In this document: piece by piece, positions 9,602 through 18,813 of the stretch | Numbering within the stretch: position 1 is the first letter of the stretch | How the letters are laid out: every line of letters starts with the position of its first letter | Assembly: GCF_016629525.1 (NCBI RefSeq) | Contig: NZ_AP024269.1 | Span: 4,104,001 to 4,168,000, forward strand | DNA: 64,000 nt | Reading direction: 5' to 3' | From: Kaistia sp. 32K | Lineage (GTDB): Bacteria > Pseudomonadota > Alphaproteobacteria > Rhizobiales > Kaistiaceae | Program-made: the position numbers and the translations under genes | Notes under the pieces: generated by a model | Told to the model about the DNA's origin: nothing | The model's input: only the letters and a program-made list of their open reading frames with translations | Databases searched by the model: none

Positions 9602-10366
9602 TCAACGCGTCGTGTAACCGCCGTCGATGACAAGCACTTCGCCGGTCACATAGCTCGATGCCGGAGCACAGAGGAACAGCGCCGCCGCGGCCACCTCGTC
9701 CGGCTGGCCGACACGCCCCATGGGCGTCATGTTGCGCCAGATCGGGAACCACTCCGGATTCTCGATGCCGCCGCGCGACATGTCCGTATCGATGTATCCC
9801 GGCGCGAGGGCGTTCACCCGGATGTTCTCGGCCGCCAGTTCGCTCGCCAGGCTTTTGGTCATCATGTGGACCGCAGCCTTCGAGCTGTTATACGCGACCT
9901 GGTTCTGGGGAATGTTCGACGCGATGCCGGACATCGAGCCGATGTTGAGGATCACCCCTGATCCCTGCGCGCGCATCGGCGCGAGAGCAGCGCGGCAGGC
10001 ACGAAACACGGCATCGACATTGAGGCTCATGACCTTGCGCCAGGTCTCGTCGTCGAAATCTGCACTGTCGCCATGGATCGCAACGCCGGCATTGTTGACG
10101 AGGATGTCAAGACTGCCAAAACGCTCGACAACCTGCCGCGTCAGCGTGTCGGCCGCCCCTTCGTCCCGCATGTCGGCGGCGATGAAGTCGAAATCGATGC
10201 CGGCGCCCGCCAGAACCTCGGCCGCATCCTGGACAGGAGCGCGAGCGCTTATGACGACGCGGGCACCCGCCTCCCCGAGCGCCTTGGCAATGGCGAGGCC
10301 AATGCCGCGCGTGCCGCCGGTGACGAGGGCAACCTTCCCATCAAGCCTGAACTTATCGAGTATCAA
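9602..10366 (-). CDS. SDR family oxidoreductase
   Basis: 254 residues, classical [11 protein letters not shown] near residue 16, NNAGVAIHG, the catalytic YNSSKAA, and the PGYIDTDM region. The TTG at 10366 is preferred because GGAG lies 7 bases upstream and the protein then begins [18 protein letters not shown], the common start of gluconate/polyol dehydrogenase-like SDRs; an upstream TTG at 10387 would add 7 residues. Likely partner substrates are polyols or their ketoses. It lies 40 bases after the permease gene and probably belongs to the same transcript. Confidence 0.85.
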   Translation of the reverse strand: MILDKFRLDGKVALVTGGTRGIGLAIAKALGEAGARVVISARAPVQDAAEVLAGAGIDFDFIAADMRDEGAADTLTRQVVERFGSLDILVNNAGVAIHGDSADFDDETWRKVMSLNVDAVFRACRAALAPMRAQGSGVILNIGSMSGIASNIPQNQVAYNSSKAAVHMMTKSLASELAAENIRVNALAPGYIDTDMSRGGIENPEWFPIWRNMTPMGRVGQPDEVAAAALFLCAPASSYVTGEVLVIDGGYTTR

Positions 10367-10406
10367 GGGTAGTCTCCATTGATTCAAATTGGGGGGACGA
10401 GCGGCG

Positions 10407-11351
10407 CTACTTCATGACGCCCTTGGGTGCGCGCCCGATGCTCAGCGCGACAGCCGCAACCAGGATGATGCCGAAGACGATCTGCTGGGCGAGCACGTTG
10501 ATGCCGACGAAGGTCATCCCGGTACGGACGACGGCGATCAGCAACGTTCCGACCAATGTCCGCAGAACGCCGCCACTGCCGCCGGTCAGTGAGGTGCCGC
10601 CGAGCACGACGGCGGCGATCGCCGGCAGCAGGAATTCGTTTGCGATGATCGGGGAACCGCTGGACAGCCGGCCGGCCAAGACCACGCCGCTCAGCGCGGC
10701 GAAGAGGCCTGCGATCATGAAAACGATGATTTTGACGGACGTGATGTTTATGCCCGCGACGCGGGCCGCCGCCTCGCCGCATCCGACAGCCTTCATGGCC
10801 TTACCGAAGGGCGTCGCTTGCTCCACGGTGAGCGCAACCACCAGGACGACCAGGGATACCCAGACCTCGTTCGGTACGCCGAAAGTCGTTCCAATCGCCC
10901 AGGAGAGGGAATCGAGACGCGGCTGAGCGTCGATCTGGATCGAGCGCTGATTTGAGAGATAGAGGGCGGCGGTCGTGACCACACCGCCCACGGCAAGCGT
11001 CGCGATAAAGCTCGGCAGGCGCAGGACCGCGTGAACCACACCCGAAAGGCAGCCGAACAGCATCCCGACCAGCAAAGCCGCTGGGATTGCCAGCATTCCA
11101 TAGTCCGGAATGAGCAGTGCGAGCACAATCGAGCTGATCGCGGCAATCGACTGGAGCGACAGGTCGATGCTCCCGATGTAGATGACGGCGGTCATGCCAA
11201 TCGCCATCAGGAACAGCGTCGCAGAATCGGCGAACAGGCCAATCAACGTCGTCGGCCTGAGGAAGGCTGTGTCGAAAGAACCAACGATCAGGATGAGGAC
11301 GACCAGCGCGATCCATGGGATAAGGCCGGCAAACTTGCCAAACTGCTTCAT
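10407..11351 (-). CDS. Ribose-type ABC transporter permease
   Basis: 314 residues with 8-10 hydrophobic segments and the BPD_transp_2 (RbsC/FrcC) layout; [10 protein letters not shown] after TM3 and a late [12 protein letters not shown] are family landmarks. The ATG at 11351 follows the ATPase stop almost directly, so the start is set by coupling. It pairs with the permease at 12869-13828 to form a heterodimeric inner-membrane channel for a sugar or polyol. Confidence 0.92.
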   Translation of the reverse strand: MKQFGKFAGLIPWIALVVLILIVGSFDTAFLRPTTLIGLFADSATLFLMAIGMTAVIYIGSIDLSLQSIAAISSIVLALLIPDYGMLAIPAALLVGMLFGCLSGVVHAVLRLPSFIATLAVGGVVTTAALYLSNQRSIQIDAQPRLDSLSWAIGTTFGVPNEVWVSLVVLVVALTVEQATPFGKAMKAVGCGEAAARVAGINITSVKIIVFMIAGLFAALSGVVLAGRLSSGSPIIANEFLLPAIAAVVLGGTSLTGGSGGVLRTLVGTLLIAVVRTGMTFVGINVLAQQIVFGIILVAAVALSIGRAPKGVMK

Positions 11352-11353
11352 GT

Positions 11354-12856
11354 TCACACCATGTGTGGAATGAGGTCGAGGGGAGTGACAGGCGTCGGTC
11401 CGGTATTGTCGAACCGCGCCGTCTGCCTGCCGTCCTTGAGAACGATGACCGTATGGGCAAGGCCGAGCGCTTCCTCGAGCGTGTCGGCAATCAGGACCAC
11501 GGCGGCGCCGGCCGCGCACATTTCACGGATCAGCGCGTAGACGTCTTCCTTGGCGCCGACGTCGAGACCACGCGTGGGATGATCGAGCAGGAACAGCCGC
11601 GCGTCCGTGCGATACCATTTGGACAGCACCACCTTCTGCTGATTGCCGCCGGAAAGATTGGCGCACAGCGCTGATCCGTCAGGGGTCTTGATGCGCAGCT
11701 TGGCGATGAGTTCGGATGTCTTCCTGGCGATCGCACGAAAATCGAACAAGCCGAAGCGTGTCAGGCGGCCGCCCAGGGGCAGACAGATGTTCTCCTGAAC
11801 GGACATTTCCTCGACGATGCCCTCGATTTTCCGTTCGCGCGGCACATAGCCGATGCCAGCGGCCACGGCCCGTCCGGACGCCGTGTTCGTGAGGTCTTCG
11901 CCGCGATAGACGACCTTGCCGAGATGGACACGCTCAAGACCGAAGAAACTCCGGATCAGGGGCTCCGAGCCGGCGCCCTCCGTGCCGACCAGAGCGAGAA
12001 CCTCGCCATCATGGACGTCGAAGCTGACCTCGGAAAAATCGAGCGCCCGAGAGACATTCTGCACGGAGAGCGCGACTGTATCGGAAGGCGGGCGGCGCTC
12101 GTCCTGCTTGTAGTAGGAGCCGGTCGCCTCGCGCCCGACCATAAGGTGGTGGATGCGCGCCGGCGTCGCGTCGGCCTTGGCCAAGTGCTCGACGACGGCG
12201 CCGTCCTTCATGACGACGATCGTGTCCGAGATCTCGATGACCTCGTCCAGCCGATGCGAGATGAAGATGATGCCGGCGCGATCGCGCAGCTTGCGGATGA
12301 CGCCGAAAAGGATGTCGATCTCGGCCTGCTCGAGCACCGAAGTCGGCTCGTCCAGCAGGATGCAGAGGTTGCCGTCGACGGCTTCCTCGAGCGTCAATAC
12401 CTTTGCCAGTTCCACCATCTGGCGCTGCATGAAGGTCAGGGCGGAGGTCGTCGTCCGCGGATCGATGTCCAGACCAACCTTGTCGAGTTGCCGCCTGGCG
12501 GCATGGCCCATTGCCTTCCAGTCGATGCGACCCAAACGCACGAACTGCGCCTCGTTGCCGATGAAGATATTCTCGGCAACCGAGAGGTTCGGGATGAGGG
12601 ACTGCTCCTGGAACACCATGCCGATGCCCTTGGCGGCCGCGTCGCGCGGTCCGCGCAGCGTCTCGGCCACGCCATTGATCTCGACCGTCCCGCTGTCGGG
12701 TTGATAGATGCCGTTCAGAACCTTCATGAGAGTGGACTTGCCGGCGCCGTTCTCGCCGACGAGGCCGACGACTTCGCCAACGTTCACCGTGATCGAGACA
12801 CCCTTGAGCGCCTGCACGCGGCCGAACGTCTTGGTGATTTCCTTGAGGTCGAGCAT
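11354..12856 (-). CDS. Ribose-type sugar ABC transporter ATP-binding protein (two ABC domains)
   Basis: 500 residues, the normal size for the RbsA/MglA/XylG class with tandem nucleotide-binding domains. Domain 1 has Walker A GENGAGKST and a Q-loop (VFQEQS), then Walker B ILLDEPTS; in place of LSGGQ there is TFMQRQMVELAK. Domain 2 has a degenerate Walker A (GTEGAGSEP) and a canonical LSGGNQQK plus FLLDHPTRGLD. Such asymmetry is usual in this class. The ATG at 12856 has AGGAG 9 bases upstream. It energises uptake with the two flanking permeases. Confidence 0.93.
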   Translation of the reverse strand: MLDLKEITKTFGRVQALKGVSITVNVGEVVGLVGENGAGKSTLMKVLNGIYQPDSGTVEINGVAETLRGPRDAAAKGIGMVFQEQSLIPNLSVAENIFIGNEAQFVRLGRIDWKAMGHAARRQLDKVGLDIDPRTTTSALTFMQRQMVELAKVLTLEEAVDGNLCILLDEPTSVLEQAEIDILFGVIRKLRDRAGIIFISHRLDEVIEISDTIVVMKDGAVVEHLAKADATPARIHHLMVGREATGSYYKQDERRPPSDTVALSVQNVSRALDFSEVSFDVHDGEVLALVGTEGAGSEPLIRSFFGLERVHLGKVVYRGEDLTNTASGRAVAAGIGYVPRERKIEGIVEEMSVQENICLPLGGRLTRFGLFDFRAIARKTSELIAKLRIKTPDGSALCANLSGGNQQKVVLSKWYRTDARLFLLDHPTRGLDVGAKEDVYALIREMCAAGAAVVLIADTLEEALGLAHTVIVLKDGRQTARFDNTGPTPVTPLDLIPHMV

Positions 12857-12868
12857 GATCACACGCTC

Positions 12869-13828
12869 CTACTTGACGATTGCCAGGCTGCGGCGGGGCG
12901 AGTTGAGCAGCACGGCGAGGATGATCGCCAGGCCCAGAACGCCCTGCTGCACAAAGGACGGCAGGCCGAGGATGATCATGCCGTTGTTGAGCACGATGAC
13001 GATGAGGACGCCGACGACCGTCTGGAGCACGCCACCCTTGCCGCCGGTCAGCGCGGTCCCGCCGACGACGACGGCGCTGATCGCGGTGAAGAGCTGGCCG
13101 CTCCCGATGAGGGCGCTCGATGCGCCGAGCCGCGCGCAGGTGAGGATCGCCCCCACCCCGAAGAACGCGCCGGCGATGGTGAACGCCAAGACGCGAACCC
13201 GCCGGACGTTGATGCCGGACGCAGCCGCGAGGTCCTCGCCGCCGCCGAGCGCCATGATGTGACGGCCGATGCGGGTATGGTCCTGGATGAACCACGCCAC
13301 CGCCAGCATGAACACGCCGACATAGACGGAGAGCGGAAGGCCCAGGACGCGGTTCAACGCCAGCGCCCGGATATTCGGATCGAGAATGCCGACGCGTTCC
13401 CCGCCGAGAAGCACCGTTGCGATGCCTACCCCGACAAAACCCATGCCGAGGCTCGCCATGAACGACGGCACCTTGAGATAGACATGGACCAGGCCGATGA
13501 CGCAGCCGAAGGCGCCTGCCGCGAGAAGAGCGATCGGTATGGCCGCAAGGCCGATATCGAAACCGGTTCCGGAAGCGTTGGCAACGAAGGCAGCGAGCAC
13601 CGCGCCAGAGAACGCCATCGAGCCTTCGATGGAGAGATCGATTGACCCCATGAGGATGATGAAGGTGGCCCCGAGCGCGAGGACCAGGGGTGCCGATGCC
13701 GCGGCCGCGATGCGCCCCAAATTCCCGAACGACAGGAACCTCGGATCGACAATCGCGATGGCGAGGCAAAGTCCTATCAAGACGAGCAAAGGGGTGGCGC
13801 TCGCCCAGCGCGAATCCAAGCGTGTCAT
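12869..13828 (-). CDS. Ribose-type ABC transporter permease
   Basis: 319 residues, polytopic, BPD_transp_2 family, with MGSIDLSIEGSMAFSG and GGTALTGGKGGV matching its partner at 10407. A strong GGGAGG site precedes the ATG at 13828. It lies between the binding-protein gene and the ATPase gene, with only 12 bases to the latter. Its role is one half of the inner-membrane pore for the imported sugar or polyol. Confidence 0.92.
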   Translation of the reverse strand: MTRLDSRWASATPLLVLIGLCLAIAIVDPRFLSFGNLGRIAAAASAPLVLALGATFIILMGSIDLSIEGSMAFSGAVLAAFVANASGTGFDIGLAAIPIALLAAGAFGCVIGLVHVYLKVPSFMASLGMGFVGVGIATVLLGGERVGILDPNIRALALNRVLGLPLSVYVGVFMLAVAWFIQDHTRIGRHIMALGGGEDLAAASGINVRRVRVLAFTIAGAFFGVGAILTCARLGASSALIGSGQLFTAISAVVVGGTALTGGKGGVLQTVVGVLIVIVLNNGMIILGLPSFVQQGVLGLAIILAVLLNSPRRSLAIVK

Positions 13829-13856
13829 GTTGTCCTCCCGGAGCGGTATTCGGAAA

Positions 13857-13878
13857 GGCCGCGATAGAGTTCGCGGCC
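13857..13878 (-). promoter_or_regulatory. Intercistronic stem-loop after the binding-protein gene
   Basis: GGCCGCGA and TCGCGGCC form a perfect 8-bp stem with a 6-base loop between the binding-protein stop (13892) and the permease start (13828). Stems here commonly protect the upstream message, giving more binding protein than membrane parts. It is not followed by a long T-run, so partial read-through is expected. Confidence 0.5.
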
Positions 13879-13891
13879 TCTCTCCTGTCGA

Positions 13892-14986
13892 TCAGCCGTA
13901 CTGGATCTGACCGCTGACGCGGCCCCAAAGGTCGTTCCAGTCGACCTCAGGCGTCGCCTCGACATTTTTCTTCCAGTAGGCCTCGACGTCGGCCTGCGTG
14001 ATCAGGGCGCCCGTGCCGTAGAATTCGCGATGCTCCTGCGGCTCCTTCGAGGGAGAGAAGGCACCGGTCGCCGCGTGATGGCCGAGGGACAGGGCGATGC
14101 CTCCGATCCAGAACGGATCCCAGTCGACGGTTGCCGCCATTTCCTTGTTCTTCACCGCCTGCACGGCGTCACGGGTGCCGTCGACGCCGGTGACCTGGAT
14201 TTGGCCGGCCAGCCCCTCGGCGCGTAGCGCTTCCAGCGCGCCGATCGCCATGCCGTCATTGGCCGCCCAGACGCCCTTGATATCGCCGCCGAAACGGGTG
14301 AGCCATGCGGCGACGATATTGTTGGCCTTCGCGGAATCCCAGTCGGCATCCTGGAAATCGAGAAGCTGCACCTTGCCGTTCGACGCCTCGATCGCCTTCA
14401 ACAGGCCCGCCTTGCGCTCGATCGCGGACACGTTCGACGGAATGCCGCCGAGCGCGACGATGGCGCCCTCGCCGCCGAAGCTGTCGAACAGCGCCTTGGC
14501 CGTCTGCTCCCCGGCCGGCACGCCGTTGAAGGACATGTGCGCGACGTAGTTGTCGCCGAAATCCCAGGGGTGCAGGTCGTTCGGCTTGTTCCAGACCGTC
14601 ACCACATGCCCCTTGGCGGCCGCGACCGCCTCGACGATCGGGCGAGCGTCCGGAGAGTCGTTGGGATCAACGCCAAGGATCGCCTTGTCGCCGGCCTTGG
14701 CGAGGAAGGCCTTGATATCCGCAATCCCCTTCTCGCTGTTGCCTTCGGTCACCAGCGCGCTGTGGGGATCGCCAATGGTCTGGGCGAACGACTCGGCGCC
14801 CTTGTTCCAGGCGGCATGGAAGGCGTTCGACAGCGAGCGGATCGAGCTTGCGTGGCTATAGCCGGTGCCCGCGAACGCCGGGCGAACCAGGCCAGGCGCT
14901 CCGATGACGCCGACGCCCAGCGCCGAGCCGATGAGAAAGCGGCGGCGGTCGATCAGCGCCTTCTGCATGAAGTCATTTATGCTCAT
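13892..14986 (-). CDS. Sugar ABC transporter substrate-binding protein (Tat-exported)
   Basis: 364 residues. The N-terminal DRRRFLIGSALGVGVIG is a twin-arginine-type signal, with cleavage expected after PAFA (about residue 39). The mature protein follows the periplasmic binding protein type I (ribose/galactofuranose-like) pattern, with the repeated VEAVAAAKGHVVTVWNK and GVWAANDGMAIGALEAL segments. GAGGAGG precedes the ATG. It is the first gene of the transporter operon, downstream of a LacI-type operator-like palindrome. From the SDR, kinase and epimerase downstream, the ligand is probably a hexitol or ketohexose. Confidence 0.9.
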   Translation of the reverse strand: MSINDFMQKALIDRRRFLIGSALGVGVIGAPGLVRPAFAGTGYSHASSIRSLSNAFHAAWNKGAESFAQTIGDPHSALVTEGNSEKGIADIKAFLAKAGDKAILGVDPNDSPDARPIVEAVAAAKGHVVTVWNKPNDLHPWDFGDNYVAHMSFNGVPAGEQTAKALFDSFGGEGAIVALGGIPSNVSAIERKAGLLKAIEASNGKVQLLDFQDADWDSAKANNIVAAWLTRFGGDIKGVWAANDGMAIGALEALRAEGLAGQIQVTGVDGTRDAVQAVKNKEMAATVDWDPFWIGGIALSLGHHAATGAFSPSKEPQEHREFYGTGALITQADVEAYWKKNVEATPEVDWNDLWGRVSGQIQYG

Positions 14987-15140
14987 TCACTTTCCTCCTC
15001 TGAAAGCGTCCTCCCACGGACGCAGGTATCCGTTGCCCGCGCATCTCAGCGCGGGCCGCCATGGCCGTTTCGAATTGTTGGGTGCCTTCCCGTTTTCCTC
15101 GGGCGTCCTAGGCATAGGGCGCGAAGGAGCCTTCAGTCAA

Positions 15141-15160
15141 TTGCTAAATGGATTTAGCAA
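15141..15160. promoter_or_regulatory. LacI-type operator candidate for the polyol operon
   Basis: TTGCTAAA and TTTAGCAA form a perfect 8-bp inverted repeat around 4 bases, with an extra half-site (GTTTAGC) at 15163-15169. It lies between the LacI-family gene and the first transporter gene, about 155 bases before the latter's start. The symmetry suits a LacI-family dimer. Confidence 0.6.
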
Positions 15161-15214
15161 GTGTTTAGCGGGAAGTTATTTTTTTACGCGCGTCAAAATA
15201 ATGGCCGGAACGGC

Positions 15215-16234
15215 CTATGGTTCGACGGGGGCCACCAGCCTGGCGGGAATGGTGATGAGGGGGATGTCTTCGGGGTAGGTGTCCATCAGGCCGAAGCTCG
15301 CCGAGATCATGGCCTCGACATCCTGGCGTATCATCGTGATGTCATAGGGCATCTGCGCCGCGAACGGATCCCAGTCGAAAGCGGCGATCCGCGTCGAGTT
15401 CCAGGTCTCTCTCGGAAGCCTCCCCAGGAAGCTGGCGGCGCCTTCCAGTCCCGTGATGCCGTTGACAAAAAGCCCTGCCGGCAATCGACCGTTCCGCTCG
15501 TAGCGATCAGCAAGCGCCCGCTCCGCGATATGAGGCGGATATCCCTCGCATCGGAAGGCTTCCTCCCCGAGCCGTACGCCGTGCTTGGCGAGGACGGCGT
15601 TGAAACCTCCGATACGCTCTCTTGTCGAGTTGTCGTCGCGGACGCCGCCGAAGAAAAACCAGTCATCAATGGGAAGATCGGATGACAGCAGCTTTTCAAT
15701 GACCAACTCGGTCACGTGGGCAGCCGCAGCATAGTTGTCAGAGATGACGGAGGGAGCCTTGGGACCAGGCAAGTCGACATTGATGCATCGAATGCCCGCG
15801 GCGGTGCACATGTCGTTCAGCGGCGAGGGATCGCGCACGCCTGCGATGAACAGGAACTCGACTTGCTGCGCGAGCAGCGTCTCGACAATTCGCGTCTCGA
15901 TCTGCGGATCGCGCTGCGTACTGACGACGATGGGGCATAGATCGCGTTCACGTGCCTCGGCCTCGAACGCCTCGGCAAGACCGGCGAAGAAACGATTCCG
16001 ATAATGAGGAACGATCATGCCGGCCAGGCCGGAGCGGGCCAGGCGGAGACCTCGTGCTTTCTGATTGACCGAGTAGCCGAGCTCGCCAGCGCATCTCAGG
16101 ACGAGAGCGGCCGTTTCCGGCTTGATGCGATGCTTCTTCCAATGACCGTTCAGCACCATGCTGACCGTCGTCGGCGAGGCTGCACTTGCGGTGGCGATAT
16201 CGTAAATCGTCGGCTTTCGCTTGCCTGTCTTCAT
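15215..16234 (-). CDS. LacI family transcriptional regulator
   Basis: 339 residues. The helix-turn-helix and hinge (TIYDIATASAASPTTVSMVL) start at about residue 8, followed by a periplasmic-binding-like effector domain. The ATG at 16234 gives the usual short lead (MKTGKRKP) before the HTH; an upstream in-frame start lacks a ribosome site. It lies upstream of the sugar ABC operon on the same strand, so it is probably its local repressor, with the transported sugar or a phosphorylated product as inducer. Confidence 0.9.
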   Translation of the reverse strand: MKTGKRKPTIYDIATASAASPTTVSMVLNGHWKKHRIKPETAALVLRCAGELGYSVNQKARGLRLARSGLAGMIVPHYRNRFFAGLAEAFEAEARERDLCPIVVSTQRDPQIETRIVETLLAQQVEFLFIAGVRDPSPLNDMCTAAGIRCINVDLPGPKAPSVISDNYAAAAHVTELVIEKLLSSDLPIDDWFFFGGVRDDNSTRERIGGFNAVLAKHGVRLGEEAFRCEGYPPHIAERALADRYERNGRLPAGLFVNGITGLEGAASFLGRLPRETWNSTRIAAFDWDPFAAQMPYDITMIRQDVEAMISASFGLMDTYPEDIPLITIPARLVAPVEP

Positions 16235-16452
16235 GATCCGGTCCGATTCCCTGCATCGCATTGAGGCTCGCTTACCACCGCGGCGACCAGCCCCTTTCTA
16301 CCCGACACTGAAGAACCCGGACACTGGGGGTCCGACTCGATTGAGCCAACATGCGCGGGCTACACTCGCGCGGCGAACCGGCCACGCCCCCTATCCGCGC
16401 AATCCGGAAAACCCCTAGCAGAAGCCCTTTTGTCAACGCGATCCAGTACGCT

Positions 16453-17718
16453 TTACCGCACCAAAATCGCGCGGAAATCATTGACGTTCGTCAGCGTCGG
16501 ACCGGTGACGACCAGCCGGTCGAGCGCCTGGAAGAAGCCGTAGCCGTCATTGTCGGCGAGGCGCGCGGCCGGGTCGATGCCCCTGGCCCTCGCCTCGGCG
16601 AGAATGCCCGCGTCGATCCAGGCGCCGGCATTGTCCTCGGAGCCGTCGATGCCGTCGGTATCGCAGGCGATCGCAGCTAGGCCCGGATGGCCGCCGAGCG
16701 CTACGGCGAGCGCCAGCAGGAACTCGGCGTTGCGGCCGCCCCGCCCCCGCCCCCGCACGGTGACGGTGGTCTCGCCGCCCGAGAGGATCACGCAGGGTTT
16801 TGCCACCGGCTGGTCATGCGCCGCCGCATAGGTGCCGATCGCCGCCAGCACACGCGCCACGTCGCGCGCCTCGCCCTCGAGCGCGTCGCCGAGCACCAGC
16901 GGCGTCAGGCCGATGGCGCGCGCCGCATCGGCTGCCGCATCGAGCGCCATCTTCGGCGTCGCCAGCATCTCGACCGCGCCGCCTTCGCCGGCGGAAACCG
17001 CGTTGGCGCGGATCGCCTGTTCGATGCGCGGCTCGATGGCGATGCCGTATTCGGCGAGGATCGCCAGCGCGCCCTCGGGATCCGACGCCTCCGGGATCGT
17101 CGGGCCCGAGCCGATCGCGCCGGGGTCGTCGCCCGGCACGTCCGAGATCAGGAAGGTGACCATACGGGCCGGCGCGGCGGCGGCGGCGAGACGGCCGCCC
17201 TTGATCGCCGAGAGCGCCTTGCGGACGCGGTTCATGGCGCCGATCGGCGCGCCGCTCTTCAGGAGCGCGCGGTTCAGCGCCTGCTTGTCCTCGAGGCTCA
17301 CGCCGGCCGCCGGCAAGGCGAGCAGTGACGACGCGCCGCCCGACATCAGGAAGACGACGAGATCGTCGGGACCGGCCGAAGTGGCGATGTCGAGAATGCG
17401 CTGCGCCGCCGCCATGCCGGCAGCATCCGGAACGGGATGCGACGCCTCGACCACCTCGACGAAGCGGGTCGGCGTGCCGTGGCCATAGCGGGTGACGGCG
17501 AGGCCTTCCGGCGGTGGATTGCCGGCCGCCTCCCAGGCATCCTCGAACGCCCGCACCATGCGCGCCGCGCCCTTGCCGGCGCCGAGCACGATCGTCCGCC
17601 CTTTTGGCGCAACCGGAAGCCTACCCTCGAAGCGGCCGTCCGGCAGCGACGCGGAAAGCGCCGCGTCGAACAGCGCGCGCAGGATGGCCTGGTCGGGGGA
17701 AGTCTTGTCGAGCGTCAT
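16453..17718 (-). CDS. Glycerate 2-kinase (MOFRL family, TtuD/GckA type)
   Basis: 421 residues. The N-terminal GKGAARMVRAFE region and GGASSLL (about residues 120-126) belong to the DUF4147 domain; the C-terminal GGETTVTV, RGRGGRNAEF and ACDTDGIDG are the MOFRL signature. The family phosphorylates D-glycerate at C2; older annotations call it hydroxypyruvate reductase. The product 2-phosphoglycerate enters lower glycolysis. The ATG at 17718 is chosen because the 18 extra upstream residues are unlike the family. It could finish glycerate from nearby sugar-acid routes. Confidence 0.92.
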   Translation of the reverse strand: MTLDKTSPDQAILRALFDAALSASLPDGRFEGRLPVAPKGRTIVLGAGKGAARMVRAFEDAWEAAGNPPPEGLAVTRYGHGTPTRFVEVVEASHPVPDAAGMAAAQRILDIATSAGPDDLVVFLMSGGASSLLALPAAGVSLEDKQALNRALLKSGAPIGAMNRVRKALSAIKGGRLAAAAAPARMVTFLISDVPGDDPGAIGSGPTIPEASDPEGALAILAEYGIAIEPRIEQAIRANAVSAGEGGAVEMLATPKMALDAAADAARAIGLTPLVLGDALEGEARDVARVLAAIGTYAAAHDQPVAKPCVILSGGETTVTVRGRGRGGRNAEFLLALAVALGGHPGLAAIACDTDGIDGSEDNAGAWIDAGILAEARARGIDPAARLADNDGYGFFQALDRLVVTGPTLTNVNDFRAILVR

Positions 17719-17799
17719 GTCATATGCCTGCCTACCTTTAGCGGCCCTGCAAATGCATAGCCTCCCGCACATCGCGGACGGCGCACAGGCCGGTTGAGC

Positions 17800-18804
17800 T
17801 CAGCCTTCCGTCCGTGGAGCGGGCGGCAGACTATCGAGTTCGGCCCAGACCGGCTCGGGAATCGGGTGCCTCGCCCAGTCCATGTTCTGGGCGACGCGCT
17901 CCGGACGGCTCATGCCGAGGACGGCGGCCGCGACGAGCGGATTTCGGAGCGGAAACTGGATCGCCGCCGCCTGCAGGGGAATTTCGTGCGCCGCGCAGAT
18001 GGCCGCTATGCGGCGCGCCCGCTCGATCACCTCGGTCGAGGGCCTGCCATAGTCGAAGGTGGCCCCGGCGGCGTCCGGCCCGGCGGCGAGGATGCCCGAA
18101 TTGAACACGCCGGCCACGACGATCTCGACGCCCTGTCGCGCGGCTTCGGGAAGGAGGTCCGCCTCCGCCTGTCGCTCAAGCAGCGTGTAGCGGCCGGCCA
18201 TCATGACGGCGTCGAACCGCGCCGCCCTGAGGAACCGTGTCGCGACATCGCTTTCGTTCACGCCGACGCCGATCGCACGGATATGGCCCGCCCGGCGCAA
18301 ATCGTCCAGCGCGCGGAAGCAGCCGTCGATCGCCTCGTCGAAACGCCGCTCATAGGCGTCGCCATGCGTGAAGCGGTCGACATCATGGATATAGACGAGA
18401 TCGAAATCCACGATGCCGAGCCGGCTCGCAGACTGCTCGAGCGAACGCAGCGTTCCGGCATAGCTGTAGTCGAAGACCGGCTTCAGCGGCAGCGGCTTAG
18501 CCCAGAGCCCGTAGTCGACGGCCTCGCCATAGGGCGGCACCATGTAGCGGCCGACCTTGGTCGAGACCGTCACGCTGTCGCGCGGGACGGTCCTGAGGAA
18601 CCGCCCGAGCCGCGCCTCGCTGAGGCCGTGGCCATAGAGAGGCGCCGTGTCGAAATAGCGAAGCCCCGCCGCATAGGCTTCGGCGAGCGTCTCCGCGGCC
18701 TGCGCTTCCGGAACGTCGCGATAGAGCGTGCCGATGCCGCTTGCGCCGAAGCCAAGGCGCGAGCGAAAACCGACTTTGCCTGTAGTGGCCGTGATGGTCG
18801 TCAT
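17800..18804 (-). CDS. Aldo/keto reductase, L-fucose (D-threo-aldose) 1-dehydrogenase-like
   Basis: 334 residues, TIM-barrel aldo/keto reductase. Catalytic Asp and Tyr are in YFDTAPLYG (about residues 50-58), Lys in STKVGRYM and His in VYIHDVD. The long loop with DYSYAGTLRSLEQS and the NSGILA segment fit the D-threo-aldose 1-dehydrogenase/L-fucose dehydrogenase group, which forms sugar lactones with NAD(P)+. The next gene downstream in the transcript order is a lactonase-type amidohydrolase immediately upstream on the map (10-base gap), so the two probably act in sequence on an aldose. Confidence 0.87.
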   Translation of the reverse strand: MTTITATTGKVGFRSRLGFGASGIGTLYRDVPEAQAAETLAEAYAAGLRYFDTAPLYGHGLSEARLGRFLRTVPRDSVTVSTKVGRYMVPPYGEAVDYGLWAKPLPLKPVFDYSYAGTLRSLEQSASRLGIVDFDLVYIHDVDRFTHGDAYERRFDEAIDGCFRALDDLRRAGHIRAIGVGVNESDVATRFLRAARFDAVMMAGRYTLLERQAEADLLPEAARQGVEIVVAGVFNSGILAAGPDAAGATFDYGRPSTEVIERARRIAAICAAHEIPLQAAAIQFPLRNPLVAAAVLGMSRPERVAQNMDWARHPIPEPVWAELDSLPPAPRTEG

Positions 18805-18813
18805 GAGAGCCCC

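Noticed and set aside
12009..13928. Long minus-strand frame overlapping the permease and ATPase genes
   Set aside because: Arg/Pro/His-rich translation with no domain, in another frame of clear transporter genes.
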